The position numbers and the translations under genes are program-made. From Desulfofustis sp964433645 (GTDB lineage: Bacteria > Desulfobacterota > Desulfobulbia > Desulfobulbales > Desulfocapsaceae), in the NCBI GenBank assembly GCA_964433645.1, contig CAYSSK010000002.1:29674-93673 (forward strand): a stretch of DNA of 64,000 nucleotides, written 5' to 3'. A model generated the notes under the pieces. It did not search any database and had not been told where the DNA came from. It saw only the letters and a program-made list of their open reading frames with translations. The stretch's first letter is position 1; every line of letters begins with the position of its first letter. This document shows positions 16,343 through 25,566 of this stretch, piece after piece.

Positions 16343-17929
16343 ATGATCACCTTACTCGACTATGGCGCCGGCAATGTCCGAAGCGTCCGCAATGCCGTGC
16401 AACGACTTGGTTGCGAGATACGGGACGTGACCGAGCCGGCGGACATCCTCCAGGCGGAAAAACTGATTTTTCCCGGTGTCGGCAGTTTCGGCTCGGTAAT
16501 GAATACGCTTGTTGAAAAGGGTTTTGCCGAGCCCCTTAAGCGAAGAATTGCCGCCGACAAACCGTTTTTCGGTATCTGTGTCGCGCTGCAGGCGATGTTC
16601 GAGGCAAGCACCGAGTCACCCGGCGTGCCCGGTCTCGGGGTACTTCCCGGAACGGTCAGTCGGTTTACCGACCCCCGGCTGACCGTTCCCCAGATCGGCT
16701 GGAACGGCATCCGGCTGCACCGGCAGTGCTCGCTGTTTGACGACTATCGGGGGGAAAAGCTGTATTTCGTCCACTCATATCATGCCCGGGTCGAGGACGT
16801 GGACGAACAGTGGCTGCTCAGTACAACCGATTACGGGCAATCGTTTGTTTCCGGCATCTGTCACGGCAATATCGCCGCTTTTCAATTTCATCCGGAAAAA
16901 AGCGGGGCGGCGGGACTTGGCATCCTGCACCAGTTTCTCAAGAATGAATCGATCACCCTTCGCTCGGCTGAGATCGCCGTCGCCGCCGATAAAACGCAGT
17001 TGGCCAAGCGGGTTATCGCCTGCCTTGACGTACGCAGCAACGACCGAGGTGATCTGGTGGTAACCAAAGGTGATCAATATGACGTACGGGCGGACGGTGA
17101 AGTCCGTAATCTCGGTAAACCGGTGGAATTGGCTCAGCGTTATTTCGAAGAGGGTGCCGATGAAATCACGTTTCTCAATATCACCGGTTTCAGGGATTTT
17201 CCGCTGGCCGACCAGCCGATGCTCGAGGTGCTGCGGCGGACGTCCGAGCAGGTCTTCGTGCCGCTGACCATCGGTGGCGGTATCCGCGCTTTTACCGACT
17301 CGAATAACATATTTCATTCCGCCCTCGATGTCGCTTCCGAGTATTTTCGTTCAGGGGCCGATAAGATCTCGATCGGCAGCGACGCGGTTTATACCGTCGA
17401 GGCTTTCCTGGCGAGCGGCCGGGAAACCGGCGAGAGCGCCATCGAGCAGATTTCCGCGGTCTACGGTGCCCAGGCGGTGGTAATCTCGGTCGATCCCCGC
17501 CGCGTCTATGTTTCCGACCCGGGGCAAACGAAGCATCGGGTCCTCGGGACATCGCTGCCCGGGCCCGGCGGCGAGCGGTATTGCTGGTATCAGTGTACCG
17601 TAAAAGGGGGAAGGGAAGGACGGGATGTCGATGTTGTTCAATTGGTCACTGTCTGCGAGCAACTCGGGGCCGGCGAGATCCTGCTCAATTGTATCGACCG
17701 TGACGGCACCAACAGCGGCTTTGATCTGGAGTTGATCAACCACGTCAAAGGGCAGGTGCAGATACCGGTTATTGCCTCGAGCGGTGCCGGCAGTGCCGAT
17801 CATTTTGTCGAGGTGTTTGACCGGACCGGGGCGGAAGCGGCCCTGGCCGCCGGCATCTTTCATCGCCGCGAGGTCAGTATCCGGCAGGTCAAAGAAGCGT
17901 TGGCCGAGCGGGGTATCGTCTATCGTTGA
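16343..17929 (+). CDS. hisHF: Imidazole glycerol phosphate synthase, fused HisH-HisF (HIS7-like)
   Basis: 528-aa fusion of the glutaminase (HisH, about 1-205) and cyclase (HisF, about 222-528) of histidine synthesis, which together make imidazole glycerol phosphate and AICAR from PRFAR. The glutaminase triad is visible: C79 in GICVALQ, and H183 and E185 in QFHPEKSG. Cyclase aspartates are D229 (IACLDVR) and D384 (VISVDPRR). Most bacteria use two separate proteins. The GDLVVTKGDQYDVR insert, NLGKPVELAQ and CWYQCTVKGGRE are features that I recognise from yeast and plant HIS7. No other his genes flank it. The start ATG 16343 has no strong ribosome-binding site. Confidence 0.95.
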   Translation: MITLLDYGAGNVRSVRNAVQRLGCEIRDVTEPADILQAEKLIFPGVGSFGSVMNTLVEKGFAEPLKRRIAADKPFFGICVALQAMFEASTESPGVPGLGVLPGTVSRFTDPRLTVPQIGWNGIRLHRQCSLFDDYRGEKLYFVHSYHARVEDVDEQWLLSTTDYGQSFVSGICHGNIAAFQFHPEKSGAAGLGILHQFLKNESITLRSAEIAVAADKTQLAKRVIACLDVRSNDRGDLVVTKGDQYDVRADGEVRNLGKPVELAQRYFEEGADEITFLNITGFRDFPLADQPMLEVLRRTSEQVFVPLTIGGGIRAFTDSNNIFHSALDVASEYFRSGADKISIGSDAVYTVEAFLASGRETGESAIEQISAVYGAQAVVISVDPRRVYVSDPGQTKHRVLGTSLPGPGGERYCWYQCTVKGGREGRDVDVVQLVTVCEQLGAGEILLNCIDRDGTNSGFDLELINHVKGQVQIPVIASSGAGSADHFVEVFDRTGAEAALAAGIFHRREVSIRQVKEALAERGIVYR

Positions 17930-17948
17930 GAGGAAGAGAAGCTCTTGC

Positions 17949-18572
17949 TCAGCGTTGTGCCGTCAGGGAGAGAAAGGAGAGACTGGCCAAAAAAGATTCC
18001 CCTTCACTGGCAAATGATTGTGCCGGCACGCCCGCGGCCTGCCGTTCCTGATAAAACAGGTCAATGCCGAGGCGATGGTTGTCGGGGTGGACACAGATTA
18101 AACCGGTATTTGAAACGATGGTAAACGGCTGTGCCGAGAGCCCCGACGAACCGTCGGTGCGGTGATCTTCATAGCGTTGCCGATAGCGGATACATTTTTG
18201 GGATTTTTCGCTGGTGTCAAAAAAGAGACGGACATTGCGGATCAGAAACGGATCAACGCTGATCAGCTTTCTTGCTTTTACATGGGCAAGAAAATCATTT
18301 ATTCCCGAAAATTCCTGGCTAAAATGTAATTCCGTGGCGCGGCTTGCGATCGTGTAGCTATCGGAATCCAACTTTTTGAAATAAAAGAGGCTGTCCCGGT
18401 TGACTCGCTCATACCAGCCCCGGCCCGGCGGGGGGAGGACGGAAAAACCGAGGGTGCTGATGCGCGGCGTGCTGGTGTATACCGGCAGATACCGGCCGGT
18501 GTCGGCGGCACAGCTCCAGCATGAAAATGCGGTCAGCACTGCTGCTATGATCACCCACAATCGGGCAGACAT
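17949..18572 (-). CDS. Predicted exported protein of unknown function
   Basis: 207-aa protein with an N-terminal signal (hydrophobic residues about 5-17) followed by cysteines at 18 and 21. It may be a lipoprotein, but the residues around neither cysteine match a textbook lipobox. The mature part has no motif that I recognise; it is mixed alpha/beta in character, with a conserved-looking GFSVLPPPGRGWYER start. It is a single gene, convergent with hisHF and divergent from dctB. Confidence 0.7.
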   Translation of the reverse strand: MSARLWVIIAAVLTAFSCWSCAADTGRYLPVYTSTPRISTLGFSVLPPPGRGWYERVNRDSLFYFKKLDSDSYTIASRATELHFSQEFSGINDFLAHVKARKLISVDPFLIRNVRLFFDTSEKSQKCIRYRQRYEDHRTDGSSGLSAQPFTIVSNTGLICVHPDNHRLGIDLFYQERQAAGVPAQSFASEGESFLASLSFLSLTAQR

Positions 18573-18730
18573 CGAAGCCTCTTTGCTAACATGTTGAAAA
18601 CAATCAAAAGTATAATATTGCTACCATTGTCCATAGCCGATGTCAACGAGAAAGAGCATCGCGGGGTATACCCGGTAAACGGGCGGGCCGGCTAGTTTTA
18701 TAATCGACAAGAGGAAAACCGGACTTTACC

Positions 18731-20599
18731 ATGTACGGCGTCACGTTTCTTGCGATCCGCTCGATCAGCGGCTGGATTACCACGCTGGCCGTGATGGTCC
18801 TGGTATTGTTTGGCGTATCGACCGCAACCTATAAAAAAGGGCTCGAGGAACTCTCCGAGGAAAGCTCTGTCCAGCTCGACCTGTTCGTCCTCTACCTTCG
18901 CGGGGTGCTGGGTAAATATGAAAGCCTCCCGGAACTGCTCGCGCGGGACAAGAATCTGGTCGGATTTTTGATCAATCCGGGGGGGCGCGAGCGGATCGAG
19001 GCGTTCAATCGCTACCTGCAGACAGTCAACGGTATCAGTAACGCCTCCGACACCTATCTGATGAACAAAGACGGCTTGACCATTGCCGCCAGCAACTGGC
19101 AGGACGAGCGGCCTTTCGTCGGCCGCAATTTCAGTTACCGGCCCTATTTTCAGCAGGCCATGAAAGGACAGCTCGGCCGTTATTTCGCCCTCGGCACCAC
19201 ATCGATCAAACGCGGTTACTATTTCGCTTACCCGGTGCGCTTGGAGCACGAGATTCTCGGTGCAGTCGTTGTCAAAGTCGATATCGACTCCGTCGAAAAG
19301 AGCTGGGGCTATCATGACTCGATTTTCATCGTTACCGACCCCGAGGACATCATCTTTTTGACCACTCGCCCGGGTTGGCGGTTTCGGACCATCGGCGACA
19401 TCTCGCCGCGAACACTGGCTCTGGTCAAAAAAAGCAGACGTTATCCGAATGCCGATATTGAGCCGATAGCGATGCGCCGGATTCAGGACTATCCGTTCGG
19501 CAAAGTAATTAGCCTTGACGACCGGGGTGACGGCAGCTCGGCCACGGTACTGCAGCAGGTCAGGATGATGGACGAGGCCGGTTGGAACGTCCATATCATG
19601 TCCGATATCAGGCCTCTGAGAAAACGGATCCTTGCCACCAATGTGCTGGTCGGTGCGGCGATCATTATCTCCTATCTGCTGCTGACGCTGGTTGCCCAGC
19701 GACGACGACGCCTGGCTGAGATCAAACGATTCGAAGACCGGAGCCGCCGGGCCTTGCAGGAGGCCAACGAACACCTGGAAACCAGGGTTCAGGAGCGGAC
19801 CGCCGAACTGGTCGAGGCAAACCGGAAGCTGCTCAGCGAGATCCAGGAACGTAAAAGTACCGAAGAGGTGCTGCGGCGAACCAGATCGGAATTGGTGCAC
19901 GCCGCCAAGATGGCTACCCTGGGACAATTGTCGGCGGGGATCAATCACGAATTGAACCAACCCCTTGCCGCTATCCGCAGCTATGCCGATAATGCCCGGC
20001 AATTTCTGGAGAAAGGCAGAGAAGTCGAAGCAATCTGGAATATGAGCCAGATCAGCGAACTCACCGACCGGATGGCCCAGATCGGCATCCAGCTCAAAGA
20101 GTTCTCCCGCAAGAGCAGCGGCAGACTGGAAATCGTGCCGCTGCACGGAGTAATCGACGGAGCACTGGAGATCCTGGCCTCCGGCATCAAGAAAAATGTG
20201 ATCACGGTGCAGGTTCGAATTCAGCCGGAGAACCTGCAGGTTTCCGCCAACCAGGTGCTGCTCCAGCAGGTGCTGGTAAACGTCTTGAACAATGCGATGC
20301 AGGCCGTTGAATCATGCCGGGAGAAAACGATCGCCATCGATGCCCGGATCGAAGAGGGCAGGGCGCATATCATTATTCAGGACAGCGGACCAGGTATAGC
20401 GGGGGATCATATCAAAGAGATTTTCGACCCGTTTTTCACGACCAAACAACCGGGGCAGGGACTCGGGCTGGGATTGACGATCAGCAAACGTATTCTCAAG
20501 GAGATGGGCGGCACCATCGCTCTTGAGCCGGCAAAATCCGGGGCGCGGTTTGTCATTTCACTGCTCATCGCGGAGCATCAGGGTGAAAACGAGCACTAA
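18731..20599 (+). CDS. dctB: DctB-like sensor histidine kinase
   Basis: 622-aa membrane kinase. TM1 is at about 12-32. An extracytoplasmic double-CACHE sensor follows (about 35-300) with RPYFQQAMKG and YFALGTTSIKRGYYFAYPV, the dicarboxylate-binding pattern of DctB. Next are TM2 (about 305-325), a coiled-coil signalling helix, the HisKA box with phospho-accepting H in GINHELNQPLAAIRSYADNA (about 404), and a HATPase domain with NVLNNAMQAV, DSGPGI and GLGLGLTI. It should sense external C4-dicarboxylates and phosphorylate the regulator encoded immediately downstream. The gene end overlaps dctD by 17 bases. GAGGAAAA lies upstream of ATG 18731. Confidence 0.92.
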   Translation: MYGVTFLAIRSISGWITTLAVMVLVLFGVSTATYKKGLEELSEESSVQLDLFVLYLRGVLGKYESLPELLARDKNLVGFLINPGGRERIEAFNRYLQTVNGISNASDTYLMNKDGLTIAASNWQDERPFVGRNFSYRPYFQQAMKGQLGRYFALGTTSIKRGYYFAYPVRLEHEILGAVVVKVDIDSVEKSWGYHDSIFIVTDPEDIIFLTTRPGWRFRTIGDISPRTLALVKKSRRYPNADIEPIAMRRIQDYPFGKVISLDDRGDGSSATVLQQVRMMDEAGWNVHIMSDIRPLRKRILATNVLVGAAIIISYLLLTLVAQRRRRLAEIKRFEDRSRRALQEANEHLETRVQERTAELVEANRKLLSEIQERKSTEEVLRRTRSELVHAAKMATLGQLSAGINHELNQPLAAIRSYADNARQFLEKGREVEAIWNMSQISELTDRMAQIGIQLKEFSRKSSGRLEIVPLHGVIDGALEILASGIKKNVITVQVRIQPENLQVSANQVLLQQVLVNVLNNAMQAVESCREKTIAIDARIEEGRAHIIIQDSGPGIAGDHIKEIFDPFFTTKQPGQGLGLGLTISKRILKEMGGTIALEPAKSGARFVISLLIAEHQGENEH

Positions 20600-21941
20600 A
20601 GTACTCTTTATCGACGACGAGAAGCATATCCGGCAGGCCAACACCCAGACCCTGGAGCTGGCCGACTTGGACGTGGTCTGCCATGAAACGGCGGAATCGG
20701 CACTGCCATCAATTGATGCCCACTGGCCGGGCGTTATTGTCTGCGACATCAGGTTGCCGAAGATGGACGGTCTGGATTTCATGGCGGCGGTACGGAAAAT
20801 CGACCGTGACCTGCCGGTGATCCTGATTACCGGCCATGGCGACATTTCCACCGCGGTTCAGGCGATGCGGGACGGTGCCTATGATTTTATCGAAAAGCCC
20901 TACTCCTCGGAACGACTCGTCAAAACGGTCCAACGGGCCTTGGAGAAACGGGCCCTGACCCTGGAAAACAGGACACTGCGCCGGGAACTGGAAGCGCAGG
21001 AAATTCTCGGCCCGCGGATCATCGGCCGGACCGCGCAGATGGAGGACCTTCGCGCCACGATCGTGCAGATTGCCGATACCGGCGCCGACGTGCTGATCAC
21101 CGGCGAGACCGGGACCGGTAAAGAACTGGTGGCGCGCTCCTTGCACGAACAGAGCCGGCGGCGATCGAAGCATTTCGTGGCGGTGAATTGCGGGGCGGTC
21201 AGCGATTCGTTGATCGAGAGCGAATTATTCGGCCATGAGGCCGGGGCGTTCACCGATGCCCGGGAACTGCGAATCGGGAAATTCGAATATGCCAACGGCG
21301 GCACGCTGCTGCTCGATGAAATCGAATCGATGCCCTTGCGGGTGCAGGTCCATCTGCTGCGGGCCCTGCAGGAGCGCATGGTCGAACGGCTCGGCTCGAA
21401 CAAGCCGATCCTGCTCGATTTGCGGGTGATTGCCGCGGCGAAATCCGACCTCAAGGAACAGGCCGGCCAGGGAATATTTCGCGAAGATCTCTATTATCGG
21501 CTCAGTGTCGTGCAATTGCGCCTGCCGCCGCTTCGCGAACGCCGTGAAGATATTCCGCTGCTCTTTCGTCATTTCGTCCTTGTCGCTTCCCACCGTTATC
21601 AGCAGGAGGCGCCGTTGCCGGACAACAATCAGATGAACGCGCTGATGGCCTATCCCTGGCCGGGTAACGTCCGTGAACTGCGCAACGTGGCCGAACGCTA
21701 CGTGCTGCTCGGGGCGCAGAACGACTGGCAGATCGACCGGTTGATGAGCGGTTCCGGGCATGCCGCGGCCCGCAGCCTGGCCGAGCAGGTCGAGCGGTTC
21801 GAGCGCAGCCTCATCGAACAGGCACTTGCCGCCGGCAACGGCTCGATCAAAAAGGCCATGGACATCCTGGCCATTCCGCGCAAGACCCTGTCAGATAAAA
21901 TGCGCAAGTACGGTCTTGATAAAAGCGATTTCAAAGATTGA
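20583..21941 (+). CDS. dctD: DctD-like sigma-54-dependent response regulator
   Basis: 452-aa NtrC-family activator. It has a receiver domain with phosphorylation site D55 (VCDIRLPKMDG), an AAA+ domain with Walker A GETGTGKE (about 174-181), DEIESMPL and the sigma-54-contact loop GAFTDA (221-226), and a C-terminal Fis-type helix-turn-helix (about 420-450). The loop departs from canonical GAFTGA at the fifth position. GTG 20583 is chosen because it starts the receiver domain (MKTSTKVLFIDDE) and overlaps the end of dctB; an upstream start would add 20 residues with no family support. The probable target is the sigma-54 promoter at 22227 in front of dctPQM. Confidence 0.92.
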   Translation: MKTSTKVLFIDDEKHIRQANTQTLELADLDVVCHETAESALPSIDAHWPGVIVCDIRLPKMDGLDFMAAVRKIDRDLPVILITGHGDISTAVQAMRDGAYDFIEKPYSSERLVKTVQRALEKRALTLENRTLRRELEAQEILGPRIIGRTAQMEDLRATIVQIADTGADVLITGETGTGKELVARSLHEQSRRRSKHFVAVNCGAVSDSLIESELFGHEAGAFTDARELRIGKFEYANGGTLLLDEIESMPLRVQVHLLRALQERMVERLGSNKPILLDLRVIAAAKSDLKEQAGQGIFREDLYYRLSVVQLRLPPLRERREDIPLLFRHFVLVASHRYQQEAPLPDNNQMNALMAYPWPGNVRELRNVAERYVLLGAQNDWQIDRLMSGSGHAAARSLAEQVERFERSLIEQALAAGNGSIKKAMDILAIPRKTLSDKMRKYGLDKSDFKD

Positions 21942-22089
21942 CAAACAGACACCGCTCATCCCACAGGGAACGGGTTTTAAATTGTCCCCTCCCCTTCGGG
22001 GCTGCTTCACTTCCCCGCCGTGCTCCCGTGGCGCAGTCTTCGGTCGCCTGGATTGATTGGGCAAAAAACGCGTTTCGAAAGTAGTGGAG

Positions 22090-22153
22090 GGCGGGGAAAA
22101 AATTGGGCGGATTTCCCCGCCCCGCCAGGCAGTAATTGGCGGAAATCCGCCAA
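22090..22153 (+). promoter_or_regulatory. Candidate DctD upstream activator sites
   Basis: Two inverted repeats lie upstream of the sigma-54 promoter. One is a perfect 18-base palindrome, TTGGCGGA-AA-TCCGCCAA (22136-22153). The other has 10-base arms GGCGGGGAAA (22090-22099) and TTTCCCCGCC (22112-22121). They share a GGCGGAnnTCC-like core. The centre of the palindrome is about 85-90 bases upstream of the promoter, a normal place for enhancer sites of NtrC-family activators. The rest of the 425-base gap between dctD and dctP contains no gene that I can support. Confidence 0.55.
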
Positions 22154-22226
22154 GTGTGGTGCTGAAACAAACCGGGCCGCTCCTCTTTGACCCTTTGTTT
22201 CAGGCAAATTTATTTTTTGTCTTTGC

Positions 22227-22243
22227 TTGGACTATTCTTTGCA
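22227..22243 (+). promoter_or_regulatory. Sigma-54 promoter of the TRAP operon
   Basis: TTGGACTATTCTTTGCA reads as a -24/-12 promoter: TTGG at 22227-22230 and TTGC at 22239-22242. The GG and GC dinucleotides are exactly 12 bases apart, as in the consensus YTGGCACGNNNNTTGCW. Transcription would start near 22254, leaving a leader of about 110 bases before dctP. Its location directly after genes for a DctB/DctD pair supports the call. Confidence 0.75.
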
Positions 22244-22366
22244 GACTATGTGGTGTTACCCCGCACCCGGCGATAATCGATTCGTCGTGCCGTGCAACCT
22301 GTTCGACACTGTCGTGCGGGTCCGCTCCGGCCAAGGGACAAACCAACACAATGAGGAGGAGTTGTC

Positions 22367-23359
22367 ATGTTGCGAAAGGTTACACAGATTCTTGCCATCA
22401 CGGCTGTATCAAGTATGCTGGCAATCGGTAGTGCAGTCGCCGCGCCGATTACCATCAAGTTCGCCCACGTAGTTGCCGAGAACACACCGAAGGGCCAGGC
22501 AGCCAACAAGTTTCGGGACCTGGTCGCCGAGCGCATGGGTGATAAGGTTGTTGTCGAAGTCTTCCCGAACTCGCAGCTTTTCGGTGACGACACGGTGTTG
22601 GAGGCCATGGCCTTAGGTGATGTACAACTGGCTGCCCCGAGTCTTTCCAAGTTCGATCGCTACACCAAATCGCTGCAGGTGTTCGACCTGCCGTTTCTGT
22701 TCACCGATATGGCCGCCGCCGAGCGCTTCCAGCAGAGCGACATCGGGAATGACCTGTTGATGTCCATGGAGGGCAAAGGGCTGATCGGTCTTGGTTATAT
22801 CCATAACGGTCTGAAGCAGATTTCCGCCCACAAGCCGCTGCGGGTACCGGAAGATGCCCGGGGTCTCAAATTCAGGATCCAGGCCTCCAACGTCCTGGCG
22901 GCCCAGTTTGAAGCGCTTGGCGCAATGCCTTTGAAAAAGCCGTTCTCCGAGGTTTTTACGCTGCTGCAAACAAAAGCGATCGACGGACAGGAGAATACCT
23001 GGTCGAACATCTACTCCCAGAAATTTTTCGAGGTACAGCCCTACATCACCGAGTCCAACCACGGTCTGATCGACTATCTGGTGGTCACCTCGGCTGAGTT
23101 CTGGAACGGTCTGCCGGACGATCTTCGCGCCGAAGTGAAAAAAGCCCTCGATGATGCGATCGCTTTCGGCAACGAAGTTGCCGCTCAGAAAGCACTGGAT
23201 GACAAGCAGAAGATCATCGACTCCGGCCGCTCGGAAATAATTTATCTGACGCCGGAAGAGCGCGCCCTCTGGGTTGAAGCGATGAAGCCGGTATGGCAGA
23301 AATTCGAGGAAGAGATCGGCAAGGAGTTGATCGACGCCGCCTATGCCTCCAATGAATAA
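22367..23359 (+). CDS. dctP: TRAP transporter substrate-binding protein DctP
   Basis: 330-aa periplasmic solute receptor. It has an N-terminal signal peptide (about residues 1-26, cleavage after AVAA) and the family pattern TIKFAHVVAENTPKGQAANKF at the start of the mature protein. The carboxylate-clamping arginine region is GLKFRIQASNV (about 163-173), followed by IDGQENTWSNIYSQKF near 203. A very good GGAGGAG site precedes ATG 22367. First gene of dctPQM. Its regulator pair and sigma-54 promoter point to C4-dicarboxylates (succinate, fumarate, malate), although ligand choice cannot be proven from sequence. Confidence 0.95.
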   Translation: MLRKVTQILAITAVSSMLAIGSAVAAPITIKFAHVVAENTPKGQAANKFRDLVAERMGDKVVVEVFPNSQLFGDDTVLEAMALGDVQLAAPSLSKFDRYTKSLQVFDLPFLFTDMAAAERFQQSDIGNDLLMSMEGKGLIGLGYIHNGLKQISAHKPLRVPEDARGLKFRIQASNVLAAQFEALGAMPLKKPFSEVFTLLQTKAIDGQENTWSNIYSQKFFEVQPYITESNHGLIDYLVVTSAEFWNGLPDDLRAEVKKALDDAIAFGNEVAAQKALDDKQKIIDSGRSEIIYLTPEERALWVEAMKPVWQKFEEEIGKELIDAAYASNE

Positions 23360-23459
23360 TCAGCATCCCTGACGGGACGGGCTGAGAGAACAGGGCAGGG
23401 CTCCCGATCGGCGGGTTCCTGCCCTGACGCTTGTCCAACGATTACGCAAGAGGTTGGCG

Positions 23460-24005
23460 ATGTTTCTGAAAATTGTTAATAAAATCGAGGAGGGGATCAT
23501 TGCCCTGTTCCTGGTCACCTGCACCCTCCTGGTCTTCATTGATGTGGTGATGCGGTTCGGTTTCAGCAAGGCCTGGATCTGGTCGCAGGAATTGACCCTG
23601 CACCTGAGCGCCTGGATGGTCCTGTTCGGCGCCTCGTACTGTCTCAAACTCGGCGCCCATATCGGCATGGATGCCTTCGTCAAGATCTTTCCTCCGCCGG
23701 GACGGAAGATACTGACCGGTGTCGCTTGTATTCTCAGCCTGATTTATTGCTGGCTCGTTATCTACGGCGCCTGGATCTATCTCGCAAAAGTCAAGATGCT
23801 CGGCATCAGTCTGGAAGATCTGCGCTTTATCCCGACCTATGTCGCGCACAGCATCCTGTTGATCGGTTTTATCTTTCTCGGGGTTCGCCTGCTTATCCTG
23901 CTCTGGACGGTAGCATTCGGGGATGTCGAGGTCTTTCGCCATGCCGATGAGGCCAAAGAGAGTATGGCCATCGTCGAGGAGTTGAAAAAGGAGGGCATGG
24001 TATGA
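23460..24005 (+). CDS. dctQ: TRAP transporter small membrane subunit DctQ
   Basis: 181-aa small permease subunit with four hydrophobic helices (about 12-35, 45-65, 83-107, 127-147), including the family segment WSQELTLHLSAWMVLFGASYCL. It bridges the receptor and DctM. AAGAGG six bases before ATG 23460 favours this start over the in-frame TTG at 23454. It lies 100 bases after dctP and overlaps dctM by ATGA. Confidence 0.92.
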   Translation: MFLKIVNKIEEGIIALFLVTCTLLVFIDVVMRFGFSKAWIWSQELTLHLSAWMVLFGASYCLKLGAHIGMDAFVKIFPPPGRKILTGVACILSLIYCWLVIYGAWIYLAKVKMLGISLEDLRFIPTYVAHSILLIGFIFLGVRLLILLWTVAFGDVEVFRHADEAKESMAIVEELKKEGMV

Positions 24006-25399
24006 CCACCGCCGCATTGTTCATTTTACTTTTCGGCTGCATGCTGCTGGGCATGCCGATAGCCCTGGCCCTCGGATTGTCGAGCATCGGTACCATCCTG
24101 ATGTTCTCGCACGACTCCATCGCCTCGATCTCTCTGAAATTGTTCGAAGCATTGTCCAAGCATTACACCTTGCTGGCCATCCCCTTTTTCATCCTGTCAT
24201 CGTCGTTTTTATCCACCGGCGGGGTGGCCAAACGAATCATCCGCTTTGCCACCAGCCTGGTCGGCCATATCAAAGGCGGCGTGGCGATGGCCTCGGTCGT
24301 GGCCTGTATGATTTTCGCCGCCGTTTCCGGCTCGTCGCCGGCCACCGTCGCCGCGATCGGCTCCATCTGCATCGCCGGCATGCTCAAGATCGGCTACCCG
24401 GAGAGTTTCGGCGCCGGCGTCATCACTACCGCCGGTACCCTGGGCATCCTGATCCCGCCGTCCATCGTCATGCTCGTCTATTCGGCGGCGACCGAGGTAT
24501 CGGCGGCCCGGATGTTCATGGCCGGCTTTCTGCCCGGTCTGATGATGGGGCTGATGTTGATGCTCGTCATCTATATCGTCGCCCGGTTTCGCAACCTGCC
24601 GAGCCTTCCCTGGGTCGGCTTCAAGGAACTGCTGGTTTCCGGCTGGAGCGCGCTGGGCGGATTGATGCTGATCATCATTGTCCTCGGTTCGATCTATGGC
24701 GGTATCGCCAGCCCCACCGAAGCCGCTGCAGTTTCCGCGGTCTATGCGTTCGGCATTGCCTGTTTCGGCTATCGGGACATGGGGCCGATGAAGGCGCAAC
24801 CGTGGTTCAAACCCGGTGAATCGCTGCCGGCGGCGCTGTTTCGCAATAGCTGGCAGATCACGCTGGCCCTGCCGAAATGCATTTTCGACCGGGATGTCAA
24901 CAAGGTGCTGATGGATGCGTCTAAAGTCAGCATCATGCTGCTGTTCATCATCGCCAACGCGATGCTCTTTGCCCACGTGCTGACCACCGAGCGGATCCCG
25001 CACCATATCGCCTCGATCATCGTCGAACTCGGGTTGACGCCCTGGATGTTTCTGATCGTGGTCAACCTGCTGCTCCTTGCCGCCGGTAACTTCATGGAGC
25101 CCTCGGCGATCCTGCTGATCATGGCGCCGATTCTCTTTCCGATCGCGCTGCAGCTCGGTATCGACCCGATTCATCTCGGTATCGTGATGGTCGTCAACAT
25201 GGAAATCGGCATGCTGACGCCGCCGGTCGGCTTGAACCTCTTTGTCATGTCCGGTATTACCGGCAATTCCATGGGCTGGGTCATCAAAGCGGCGCTGCCG
25301 TGGCTCGGCCTGATGCTCGTTTTCCTGATGCTGATCACCTATATTCCGCAGATTTCGCTGTTCCTGCCGGAATATATCGACAAGCTGAAGGGATATTGA
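24002..25399 (+). CDS. dctM: TRAP transporter large permease subunit DctM
   Basis: 465-aa large permease that couples substrate uptake to sodium or proton entry. It is hydrophobic throughout, with about 11-12 helices. Recognised segments are MASVVACMIFAAVSGSSPATVAAIGSI (shortened here to its core AAVSGSSPATVAAIGS), GVITTAGTLGILIPPSI and, near the C-terminus, NMEIGMLTPPVGLNLFV. A soluble-looking insert of about 40 residues (roughly 258-300) separates two halves of the membrane domain, slightly longer than in typical DctM. Its start overlaps the dctQ stop. Confidence 0.95.
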   Translation: MTTAALFILLFGCMLLGMPIALALGLSSIGTILMFSHDSIASISLKLFEALSKHYTLLAIPFFILSSSFLSTGGVAKRIIRFATSLVGHIKGGVAMASVVACMIFAAVSGSSPATVAAIGSICIAGMLKIGYPESFGAGVITTAGTLGILIPPSIVMLVYSAATEVSAARMFMAGFLPGLMMGLMLMLVIYIVARFRNLPSLPWVGFKELLVSGWSALGGLMLIIIVLGSIYGGIASPTEAAAVSAVYAFGIACFGYRDMGPMKAQPWFKPGESLPAALFRNSWQITLALPKCIFDRDVNKVLMDASKVSIMLLFIIANAMLFAHVLTTERIPHHIASIIVELGLTPWMFLIVVNLLLLAAGNFMEPSAILLIMAPILFPIALQLGIDPIHLGIVMVVNMEIGMLTPPVGLNLFVMSGITGNSMGWVIKAALPWLGLMLVFLMLITYIPQISLFLPEYIDKLKGY

Positions 25400-25566
25400 G
25401 GCCTCACGCCGGTACGCCGCACCGAATTCGATCTCCAAGAGATCATCGGTCCGGCGTATCGGCTCGTGGTCCCGGTGCCATCGACAGACCGATCACCGTG
25501 GTTAGCTTATGGTGGTGGGAGCACTCATCTGTCCAGTTTCTTAACAGATCGTCAGGAGGGAGCAGG

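Noticed and set aside
18698..20146. A 482-codon minus-strand open frame under dctB
   Set aside because: Antisense to a clear histidine kinase; its sequence has no recognisable domain.
24209..25438. A 409-codon minus-strand frame under dctM
   Set aside because: Extremely Asp/Gln/Arg-rich translation, the typical reverse complement of membrane-protein codons.
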